Shown here piece after piece: positions 41,624-48,821 of a stretch of 64,000 nucleotides of DNA. Numbering within the stretch: the first letter of the stretch is position 1; every line of letters begins with the position of its first letter. The stretch lies in the NCBI RefSeq assembly GCF_022763305.1, contig NZ_JALEGT010000041.1, positions 1 through 64,000 of the forward strand. The letters run 5' to 3'. The DNA is from Marivita sp. Its GTDB lineage: Bacteria > Pseudomonadota > Alphaproteobacteria > Rhodobacterales > Rhodobacteraceae. The position numbers were made by a program, and so were the translations under genes. Under the pieces are notes generated by a model, which searched no databases, was not told the DNA's origin, and saw only the letters and a program-made list of their open reading frames with translations.

Positions 41624-42427
41624 ATGGCCCTGACTCATCTGCTGATCCTCGCCTTGATTCAGGGCGTTACCGAGTTTCTGCCGATTTCCTCGTCCGGGCA
41701 CCTGATTCTCCTGCCGAATCTGACCGGCATGGCGGATCAGGGACAGGCGCTGGATGTGGCCGTGCATGTGGGCACGCTGCTCGCCGTGATCCTCTATTTC
41801 TGGTCCGACGTGAAAGGTGTAACCGCCGGCATCGGGCGGCTGGCGCGGGGCCGCATCGACACCCAGGGCGCATTCTGGGCGCTCTGCCTAATCATCGCCA
41901 CGATCCCCGTGGTGCTTGTGGGACTTGCGCTCAAACTGTCAGGGCTGAACGATCTGCTCCGCTCCACCGCCGTGATCGGCTGGACCATGCTGCTCTTCGG
42001 CCTCGTGCTCTACTGGGCCGACCAGACCGGACCGACAACCAAACGCGCAGAGAACTGGAGCCTGAAAGACGCCACCATCATGGGTCTCTGGCAGGCGCTG
42101 GCCCTGATCCCCGGCACGTCGCGATCCGGCATCACCATCACCGCCGGGCGGCAACTGGGCTATGACCGCGAAAGCGCGGCACGCCTGTCCATGCTGATGT
42201 CGATCCCGACGATCCTCGCCTCGGGCGCCTTGCTCAGCATCGAAGTGGCGCAAGAGGCGGATATGAGTATTGTCCGCGACGCCGGGATCGCGGCGGTCTT
42301 TGCCTTCCTCGCCGCACTTGCCGCACTGAAACTGATGTTCAAGCTGCTGCAATCGGTCAGTTTCACGCCGTATGTGATCTACCGCGTGATCCTCGGCGTG
42401 ATCCTTCTGGTCATCGCCTACACCTGA
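41624..42427 (+). CDS. uppP: Undecaprenyl-diphosphate phosphatase UppP (BacA)
   Basis: UppP dephosphorylates undecaprenyl diphosphate to recycle the lipid carrier of wall synthesis, and its overproduction gives bacitracin resistance. The 267-residue protein has about eight membrane helices. The active-site motifs EFLPISSSGHL (about 16-26) and PGTSRSGIT are intact. The ATG at 41624 fits the family; a TTG seven codons earlier is less likely. It diverges from gltD and ends at a bipartite palindrome. Confidence 0.95.
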   Translation: MALTHLLILALIQGVTEFLPISSSGHLILLPNLTGMADQGQALDVAVHVGTLLAVILYFWSDVKGVTAGIGRLARGRIDTQGAFWALCLIIATIPVVLVGLALKLSGLNDLLRSTAVIGWTMLLFGLVLYWADQTGPTTKRAENWSLKDATIMGLWQALALIPGTSRSGITITAGRQLGYDRESAARLSMLMSIPTILASGALLSIEVAQEADMSIVRDAGIAAVFAFLAALAALKLMFKLLQSVSFTPYVIYRVILGVILLVIAYT

Positions 42428-42439
42428 CCACAGGCGCCC

Positions 42440-42480
42440 GCTTTCGGTCGACCGAAAGCCACGATGCGTCGTCGCATCGT
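42440..42480. repeat. Bipartite palindrome, copy 2
   Basis: GCTTTCGGTCGACCGAAAGC (42440-42459) is a perfect 20-base palindrome. It is followed at once by ACGATGCG and CGCATCGT around TCGT (42461-42480). The element lies between the convergent uppP and rlmH genes and is nearly identical to the reverse complement of copy 3 at 54479-54521. Confidence 0.8.
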
Positions 42481-42483
42481 TCC

Positions 42484-42957
42484 TCACTCCCGATGATAGG
42501 GCGTCCCCGCGATGATCGACGCCGCCCGATAAAGCTGCTCTGCAATCATCACCCGCACCAGCTTGTGCGGCCAGACCATCTTTCCGAAGGACAGCAGCAT
42601 ATCCGCCTCGGCCCTGAGCGAAGGGTCGATCCCGTCCGCCCCGCCAATGACGAAACAGACATCCGACCGCCCCTGATCGGCCCAGCCCTGCAGCTTTTTT
42701 GCAAAGTCAGGCGAGGACATCAGCACGCCCCGCTCATCCAGACAGACCAGAAGAGACCCGGCAGGGATTGCGGCCCGCAGCAATGCCGCCTCCGCCGCCA
42801 TCCCGCCGTTCTTCTTGTCCTCGACCTCAACCTCGCCCTCGAAGCGCCAGCCAAGACCGCGCCCGGTCTGGCCAAAGCGCGACAGGTAGTCATCGGTCAG
42901 CGCGCGTTCTTCCGAGCGGCCCGCAAGCCGCCCCACGGCGCGCAGATGCACCCGCAT
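42484..42957 (-). CDS. rlmH: 23S rRNA (pseudouridine1915-N3)-methyltransferase RlmH
   Basis: RlmH methylates pseudouridine 1915 in helix 69 of 23S rRNA. The 157-residue SPOUT-fold protein has CLDERG, the glycine-rich SAM loop FVIGGADG and the C-terminal knot EQLYRAASIIAGTPYHRE. It follows rsfS with a one-base gap, a common rsfS-rlmH operon, so both ribosome factors are made together. Confidence 0.95.
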   Translation of the reverse strand: MRVHLRAVGRLAGRSEERALTDDYLSRFGQTGRGLGWRFEGEVEVEDKKNGGMAAEAALLRAAIPAGSLLVCLDERGVLMSSPDFAKKLQGWADQGRSDVCFVIGGADGIDPSLRAEADMLLSFGKMVWPHKLVRVMIAEQLYRAASIIAGTPYHRE

Positions 42958-42958
42958 C

Positions 42959-43324
42959 CTAGTTGGTCAGGGCTGTCCCTGCCGGGAGCCACATTTTTTC
43001 CAACTGGTAAAATTCCCGGACTTCGGGCCGGAAAATGTGCACGATCACGTCGCCCGTGTCGATCAACACCCAATCGCCGGTTTCCTTGCCCTCGACCTTG
43101 GACAGGATACCGTGATCCGACTTGAGCTTCTCGACCACCTTTTCGGCCAGAGCCGACACCTGGCGCGTCGACCGCCCCGAGCACACGACCATGTAATCGC
43201 CAATGGACGATTTTCCGCGCAGGTCGATCTGCACGATGTCCTCGGCTTTGTTTTCGTCAAGTTCCGCAAGAATCGCCGCGAGCGTCGCGTCGCTGGCTGA
43301 TCCGGTTCCGGGTGTGCCGGTCAT
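42959..43324 (-). CDS. rsfS: Ribosomal silencing factor RsfS
   Basis: RsfS binds ribosomal protein L14 and blocks subunit joining in starvation. From ATG 43324 it has 121 residues with the conserved DYMVVCSGRSTRQV and DTGDVIVHIF segments. An upstream GTG at 43354 would add ten residues, but lies inside a 14-base palindrome. rlmH follows directly. Confidence 0.93.
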   Translation of the reverse strand: MTGTPGTGSASDATLAAILAELDENKAEDIVQIDLRGKSSIGDYMVVCSGRSTRQVSALAEKVVEKLKSDHGILSKVEGKETGDWVLIDTGDVIVHIFRPEVREFYQLEKMWLPAGTALTN

Positions 43325-43340
43325 CGGCAGACCCCCGTCA

Positions 43341-43354
43341 GTGGCACGTGCCAC
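43341..43354. promoter_or_regulatory. 14-base palindrome before rsfS
   Basis: GTGGCACGTGCCAC is a perfect palindrome 17 bases upstream of the rsfS ATG. It could be an operator or leader hairpin that affects rsfS translation. Confidence 0.3.
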
Positions 43355-43476
43355 ATCCGTTTGAAAAGACAGGACATCGTCCTCCTAAGTGTAAACGCCG
43401 TTCCGCCCCGGCGCTGGGTAGCACAAAAATAGCATTGCCACGCCGAATTCTCAATGACCCCAACGAAAATTGGCAA

Positions 43477-45825
43477 TCATGCGCCATAAGGCACCCAGAC
43501 GGTCTTGGTTTCGGTCGCGGCATCAAGGAACGCACGCCCTTCACCCTCGGCCCCCATCCAGTCGAGGCCGCGCCCGTTGTTGACCCATGTCCGCTTGAGA
43601 TTGCCCGCCGCACCGCGTTCAATCTCGGCCGACAGGTCCGTCGAAGAGAAGGACCAGACCGCCTCCACATCCATGTGCTGCGCCAGTGTCGGCGCCAGTT
43701 CTGCGTGCCGCCCGGTGAGGATATTGACCACCCCGCCCGGCACGTCCGACGTGTCCAGCACCTGGTAGAAATCCGTCGCCGCCAATGGGAACGGCTCCGA
43801 CGCCACCAGCACCACGCGGTTGCCCATGGCAATCGCCGGGGCCATCACCGTCACGAGTCCCAGAAGCGGGTGATCGTCCGGGCAGAATGCCCCGATCACG
43901 CCACAGGGTTCGCGCATGGCAAGCGCCACTCCCCGCAACGGCACCTGCGCCACGCGCCCGTCGAACTTGTCGGCCCAGGCGGCGTAGGTGAAAAGCCGGT
44001 TCACCGCGACATCCACCTCTTTCGCGCCGGTCTTGGCACCCGTCATCTGGTTGACCCGTGTGGCGAACTCGTCTTTCCGCGCCGCGAGGTTTTCCGCGAT
44101 GTAATAGAGGATCTGCGCCCGCAGATGCGTCGTGGTCCCGGCCCAGCCAGCCGCCCCGCGCGCCGCCTCGACCGCGTTGCGCACATCCTTGCGGTTCGCC
44201 AGAGGTGCCTGCCCAATCAGCTTGCCCGCCTTGGTGTAGACCTCATAGGCGTAGCCCCCATCGGGCCGCGCCTGCTTGCCCCCGACATAGAGCTTGGCCG
44301 TCCGGTCCACCGCCTGCGGCTCCGCATCCGGCCCGCTGCTGAAGCCTGCGATCTTGCCCAGTGCCTTCCCGGTGCCCGCCGGCTTGGTGTAGGCGATCAT
44401 CCCTTCCGGCCCGCCCTCGCGCCCGAACCCGCTTTCACGGATGCCTCCGAACGGTGCCGCAGCGTCGAACATGTTCGTCCCATTGATCCAGACCACTCCC
44501 GCCGCCAGCTTGGGCGCAATGTCCAAAGCGACATTGATGTTCTCGCTCCACAGCGTCGCCGCCAGCCCGTAGCGCGTGTTGTTCGCCAGATCGACCGCTT
44601 CGGACGGCGTGCGGAACGTGGTGCCCACCAGCACCGGCCCGAAGATCTCTTCCTGCATCAGCGGATCGGCGGTGCTCAGCCCGGTGATAAGCGTCGGCGG
44701 ATAGAAACATCCGCTCTCCGGCATCTCGCAATTCGCGCGATGGGTCTCACCGGCTGTGTTGCTGTCCACCAAACGTGTGATCGTCTCCAACTGCTTGGGA
44801 TCGACAATCGCCCCCACGTCAATCGACTTGTCCAGGGGTGAGCCGACCCGCAGCTTGTCCATCCGCGCCTTCAGCTTGGCATAGAAACGATCCGCGACAC
44901 CTTCCTGTACCAGAAGGCGCGATCCTGCACAGCAGACCTGCCCCTGATTGAACCAGATCGCATCGACGAGGCCCTCAACCGCAGAATCCAGATCCGCGTC
45001 CTCGAACACGATGTACGGCGACTTGCCGCCCAACTCCAAGGTCAGCGCCTTGCCCGATCCGGCCGTCACCTCGCGGATACGCCGCCCGACGGCGGTCGAT
45101 CCGGTAAACGCCACCTTGTCCACATCCGGATGCGTGACGATCATCTCGCCAACCGCCCCGTCACCAGTGACGATGTTCACAACACCTTTCGGCAAACCGG
45201 CCTGACGGCAGATATCCGCGAACAATAGCGCGGTCAGCGACGTATATTCCGCAGGCTTGAGAACAACCGTGTTCCCCGCCGCCAGCGCAGGCGCGACCTT
45301 CCACGCCAACATCAGCAGCGGAAAGTTCCACGGGATCACCTGACCACAGACGCCATGCGCCTCGCGCCCGGCAAATTCGCTGTCGAAGAGCTGCGCCTGA
45401 CCGGCGTGATAGTAGAAATGCCGCTGCGCCAAAGGCACGTCGATGTCCCGGCTCTCGCGGATCGGCTTGCCGTTGTCCAATGTCTCCAGCACCGCAAACA
45501 GCCGCGCATGTTTCTGCATCAGCCGCGCCAGCGCATAAAGATACCGCGCCCGCCCCGCGCCGCCCAGCCTGGCCCAAGCCTTCTGCGCCTTGCGGGCCGC
45601 TGCCACAGCCGCATCCACATCCGCCTGCGTGCCCTGCGTCAGATGCGCCAGCACCTCGCCATTTGCCGGGTTGCGGCTCTCGAACACCTGACCGGGGTCT
45701 GTCATCGCGCCATTGATGAAATGCCCGAACCGATCCCCCTGATCGACCAGCCAGGCCAGCGCATCCCCCGCCGATTCCGGTGCGGTTCCGTAGTCCATAC
45801 TCTCGAAAATTTCTTGTACGGTCAT
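43477..45825 (-). CDS. Tandem-domain aldehyde dehydrogenase, ALDH16 type
   Basis: This 782-residue protein contains two aldehyde dehydrogenase domains in series, the mark of the ALDH16 family. The first (about 1-500) is complete: Glu264 in LELGGKS and the catalytic Cys298 in GQVCCAG. The second (about 530-782) keeps the fold but is short and shows no catalytic Cys motif, as in bacterial ALDH16, where it helps dimerise. The start (MTVQEIFES) overlaps the stop of a small membrane-protein gene by four bases. deoC lies two genes upstream, so acetaldehyde released by DeoC is the likely substrate. Confidence 0.93.
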   Translation of the reverse strand: MTVQEIFESMDYGTAPESAGDALAWLVDQGDRFGHFINGAMTDPGQVFESRNPANGEVLAHLTQGTQADVDAAVAAARKAQKAWARLGGAGRARYLYALARLMQKHARLFAVLETLDNGKPIRESRDIDVPLAQRHFYYHAGQAQLFDSEFAGREAHGVCGQVIPWNFPLLMLAWKVAPALAAGNTVVLKPAEYTSLTALLFADICRQAGLPKGVVNIVTGDGAVGEMIVTHPDVDKVAFTGSTAVGRRIREVTAGSGKALTLELGGKSPYIVFEDADLDSAVEGLVDAIWFNQGQVCCAGSRLLVQEGVADRFYAKLKARMDKLRVGSPLDKSIDVGAIVDPKQLETITRLVDSNTAGETHRANCEMPESGCFYPPTLITGLSTADPLMQEEIFGPVLVGTTFRTPSEAVDLANNTRYGLAATLWSENINVALDIAPKLAAGVVWINGTNMFDAAAPFGGIRESGFGREGGPEGMIAYTKPAGTGKALGKIAGFSSGPDAEPQAVDRTAKLYVGGKQARPDGGYAYEVYTKAGKLIGQAPLANRKDVRNAVEAARGAAGWAGTTTHLRAQILYYIAENLAARKDEFATRVNQMTGAKTGAKEVDVAVNRLFTYAAWADKFDGRVAQVPLRGVALAMREPCGVIGAFCPDDHPLLGLVTVMAPAIAMGNRVVLVASEPFPLAATDFYQVLDTSDVPGGVVNILTGRHAELAPTLAQHMDVEAVWSFSSTDLSAEIERGAAGNLKRTWVNNGRGLDWMGAEGEGRAFLDAATETKTVWVPYGA

Positions 45826-46115
45826 TGGAAGGTGCCTTTCAAAAGCAGGAAAACAACATAGCCCAGCCAAAGGAGCGCAACTGCACGGATGATCCATTCC
45901 ACCCGGCGGGTCCGGTCGTGCAATCGCGCAAAGCCTTGCAATCCTTCGGGCGGATCGGCCGGTGGTTCAAAGGCCGGTTCCGGCCCGAGCATCCGCTGCA
46001 TCAACGTCGGCAGGTCACGCGCCGCCCGTTTCAGCTTGCGACGCCGCCAGTTCTGCGCGCCGATCCACATGAGCGCGGACAGGCTGAGCAGCATGATCAT
46101 CGGATTGCCCCGCAT
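45822..46115 (-). CDS. Small membrane protein between deoC and ALDH16
   Basis: From ATG 46115 this protein has 97 residues; a frame open to 46142 would overlap deoC. It has a hydrophobic N-terminal segment (about 6-19), a basic and proline-rich middle and a C-terminal helix (about 74-93). No family is recognised. It starts five bases after the deoC stop and overlaps the ALDH16 start by four bases, so it belongs to that operon. Confidence 0.7.
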   Translation of the reverse strand: MRGNPMIMLLSLSALMWIGAQNWRRRKLKRAARDLPTLMQRMLGPEPAFEPPADPPEGLQGFARLHDRTRRVEWIIRAVALLWLGYVVFLLLKGTFQ

Positions 46116-46120
46116 GACCT

Positions 46121-47107
46121 TTACCCCGCCGCATGGCGCCACGATGCCGAATAGGCCCCGGTGACGTGATGCTCCAACTGCCGCTCGATATCGCCCAGAA
46201 GAGACGACGCGCCAAAGCGGAACAGATCGTTCTGCACCCAGCGGTCGCCCAGCTCTTCCTTCATCAGCGCAAGGTACACCAGCGCATCCTTGGCCTTGGA
46301 GATCCCGCCCGCGGGCTTGTAGCCGACGCGATAGCCGGTTTCCTCGAAATAATCCCGGATCGCCCGGATCATCACCAGCGACACCGGCAGCGTGGCGTTC
46401 ACGCTTTCCTTGCCGGTCGAGGTCTTGATGAAATCCGCCCCGGCCATCATGCAGACCAGCGAGGCGCGCGCGACGTTCTGCAACGTACCCAACTCGCCCG
46501 TGGCCAGAATGGCCTTCACATGCGCCTCACCACAGGCGGCGCGGAAGGCCCGCATCTCGTCATAAAGCGCCTGCCAATTGCCCGTCAGCACATGCCGACG
46601 CGAGATCACGATGTCGATCTCGGCAGCGCCCGCTTTGACACTTTCCTCGATCTCCGCCACCCGCAGGTTAAACGGCGACAAACCGGCGGGAAACCCTGTA
46701 CTGACCGCCGCCACTGGAATCCCCGTACCTGCCAGCGAGTCCACTGCCGCCTCGACCATGTCATGATAGACGCAGACCGCACCGACCTTCAGCCCGTCTA
46801 TGCCCAGCGCCGCCAGCAGATCCGCCCGCACCGGCTGCCGCGCCTTGGCACAGAGCCGCGCCACGCGCCCGACGGTATCATCCCCGGCCAATGTCGTGAG
46901 GTCGATACAGGTGATCGCCCGGCAGAGCCACGCCGCCTGATAGTCCTTCTTCACCGACCGCCGCCCCGGCAGCGTCGCCGCCCGCCGCTCGATCGCCGAT
47001 CGGTTCGCAGTCGCGCGCATCACCCAGTCCAGATCCAACGCCATCCCCGGATTGCGCGGCTCAAGCGTCTGCGGCAGGTGCACCGTCTCACGTGTCGTCG
47101 TCTGCAT
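46121..47107 (-). CDS. deoC: Deoxyribose-phosphate aldolase
   Basis: DeoC splits 2-deoxyribose 5-phosphate into acetaldehyde and glyceraldehyde 3-phosphate. The 328-residue protein has the Schiff-base lysine region FIKTSTGKE, the proton-relay lysine in VGYKPAGGI and the VKAILATGEL strand. The length fits the long eukaryote-like DERA class rather than the 250-residue E. coli enzyme. It heads an operon with a small membrane protein and ALDH16. Confidence 0.95.
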   Translation of the reverse strand: MQTTTRETVHLPQTLEPRNPGMALDLDWVMRATANRSAIERRAATLPGRRSVKKDYQAAWLCRAITCIDLTTLAGDDTVGRVARLCAKARQPVRADLLAALGIDGLKVGAVCVYHDMVEAAVDSLAGTGIPVAAVSTGFPAGLSPFNLRVAEIEESVKAGAAEIDIVISRRHVLTGNWQALYDEMRAFRAACGEAHVKAILATGELGTLQNVARASLVCMMAGADFIKTSTGKESVNATLPVSLVMIRAIRDYFEETGYRVGYKPAGGISKAKDALVYLALMKEELGDRWVQNDLFRFGASSLLGDIERQLEHHVTGAYSASWRHAAG

Positions 47108-47184
47108 GGATCACTCACTCCTTGAGCAATGATGCTGACACGGCCACACGGCGCACACAAGACACGACGCCGCGTAGCGCACCC

Positions 47185-47928
47185 CTACCGGATCAGGTTC
47201 GAGAACCACCTCTTCAGCGCATTCTTCTGCGGACGAAGGATCGGCAGGTGCAGGATGCGCGGTTTCGGCTGATCCGACCAGATCAACTCCGACGCTTCGA
47301 AGATCCGCTTGTTGTATTGCGGCGGGAACACGTAGAACCGCAGGTCCGAGGTCCACAACGTCTCGCGGAAGGTCGGCTGGTCGATCTTGAACCCCGCCGC
47401 ATCATAGGCCGCCTGCCAGTCATCGAAGAACGCATCCGTCGCCGCGTTCCTGCGATACAAGAGCACCCCGCAATTGATCTCGGGAAAGGTCTCCGGCACC
47501 TCGGCCTGCCACTTCCGCTTGTGCCGGGGCCGGTGCCACAGCATCACATGTGCCCCGCACAGATCGAACTTCTGCAACAGATCGAAAAGCGACGACAGAT
47601 CCGCCCGGATCATCGTGTCATTGTCGAGGTACAAAGTCTCGTCAAACGGGCTGAACTTCAGCGCCCCCACCTTGGGCCGGGTCATGTCTGCCGGAATGAC
47701 GAAGCTCTGGTCGAACCCGCTGGTGTCATCGTCCGCCGCACACCAGATCGCCGTCTGCAGACCAGGGTTGAACCGCTTGACCGACGCCGCAGACCGCCGC
47801 GCTACATCCACATGCGCCTTGCCCCAGGCCACGTACATGACCCCGCGCCCCGCGCGCTCCGCCTGCATCATCCGATCTCCCGTCACGTCCGACAGGACTA
47901 GATCGGCATCCGGCCCAAGTAAATCCAT
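47185..47928 (-). CDS. Glycosyltransferase-like protein (GT-A fold)
   Basis: The 247-residue protein resembles GT8-type nucleotide-sugar transferases: a central strand ending in LYLDNDTM supplies the metal-binding DxD motif, followed by a NCGVLLYRR segment and an acceptor-side region near PQYNKR. There is no membrane helix. The start at 47928 is tentative because no strong ribosome binding site is visible; a frame reaches 47979. It diverges from the phosphopantetheinyl transferase gene. Sugar and acceptor are unknown. Confidence 0.7.
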   Translation of the reverse strand: MDLLGPDADLVLSDVTGDRMMQAERAGRGVMYVAWGKAHVDVARRSAASVKRFNPGLQTAIWCAADDDTSGFDQSFVIPADMTRPKVGALKFSPFDETLYLDNDTMIRADLSSLFDLLQKFDLCGAHVMLWHRPRHKRKWQAEVPETFPEINCGVLLYRRNAATDAFFDDWQAAYDAAGFKIDQPTFRETLWTSDLRFYVFPPQYNKRIFEASELIWSDQPKPRILHLPILRPQKNALKRWFSNLIR

Positions 47929-47981
47929 CGCGGTGGTTTTTCGCTTGACCACGCCCGAACTTGCAGGGATTCCACACAATC

Positions 47982-48713
47982 ATGACTCACACCGCCCTCA
48001 CCGACATGCAGTCCCGTTCCGAGGGTTTCCTGTCAGACCTCCGCATTGAGGACAGCCGCATCCCGGACGCCGTTCTGGTGAGCGCGACCTATCACCCCGC
48101 CGCCTTCCGCCAGCCGCTCTTCGATGCGCTGAACATCCCCTGCCCCGAACGCCTTCTTGGGGCCGTGGACAAGCGGCGCGCGGAATATCTGGCAGGCCGG
48201 ACGATGGCGCGTGTGGCGATGCGGCTGCTCGACCATCCACCCACAAGTGTCACCACGCAGCCTGGCCGTGCCCCCCATTGGCCCGACGGGTTGTCGGGAT
48301 CGATCAGCCATGCCCGGGGGCGGACGGCCTGTCTGCTCTCGCGCGATACGGACCAGGGGTTCGGCGTCGACACCGAGGCCGTCGCCTCTGGCCGGTCGCT
48401 TAATGCGATCCTTGCCGAGACCCTCAATTCCACCGAGCGTGACAGGATCGCCCACGGCACGTTCGCGCCGGCGACCAACGCCACCCTCGCCTTTTCCGCG
48501 AAAGAGGCGCTGTTCAAGGCGCTCTACCCCCAGGTCGGCCGCCATTTCGGCTTCGATGCCGCCGAGCTGATCGCGGCACCGGAACGGGATCACCTTATCC
48601 TGTCGCTGACAACCGACCTCACGACCGAGCTGACCAAGGGTCGATGCTTCGACATTCACCACAGGCTCTCCGGCACCCATGTCCTGACATGGCTCGCCGT
48701 GCCCACCCCCTGA
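47982..48713 (+). CDS. 4'-phosphopantetheinyl transferase (EntD/Sfp-like)
   Basis: This enzyme transfers phosphopantetheine from CoA to carrier proteins of fatty acid, polyketide or non-ribosomal peptide synthesis. The 243-residue product has the EntD-type N-terminal domain, then GSISHARG, GVDTEAV with the metal-binding aspartate and FSAKEALFKALYP with the catalytic glutamate and lysine. The ATG at 47982 is favoured over a TTG 21 bases earlier. No synthase gene lies in the window. Confidence 0.88.
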   Translation: MTHTALTDMQSRSEGFLSDLRIEDSRIPDAVLVSATYHPAAFRQPLFDALNIPCPERLLGAVDKRRAEYLAGRTMARVAMRLLDHPPTSVTTQPGRAPHWPDGLSGSISHARGRTACLLSRDTDQGFGVDTEAVASGRSLNAILAETLNSTERDRIAHGTFAPATNATLAFSAKEALFKALYPQVGRHFGFDAAELIAAPERDHLILSLTTDLTTELTKGRCFDIHHRLSGTHVLTWLAVPTP

Positions 48714-48793
48714 CCTTCTCCTTTTCCCAAATACGCAAAATCCACCGGCCCCCACAGCGCGGGGCGCCTCACTGACTCGAATCACTGGAAAAA

Positions 48794-48808
48794 GAACAAA
48801 ATAAGAAC
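48794..48808. promoter_or_regulatory. LexA/SOS box of dnaE2
   Basis: GAACAAAATAAGAAC fits the alphaproteobacterial LexA site GAAC-N7-GAAC (GTTC-N7-GTTC on the other strand) exactly. It lies 13 bases before the dnaE2 start and just upstream of the ribosome binding site AAAGGAGAGG, so LexA would block transcription. Confidence 0.85.
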
Positions 48809-48821
48809 ATAAAGGAGAGGT

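Noticed and set aside
43434..43477. ATTGCCA/TGGCAAT inverted repeat after ALDH16
   Set aside because: Seven bases with a 30-base loop is too weak to call a terminator.
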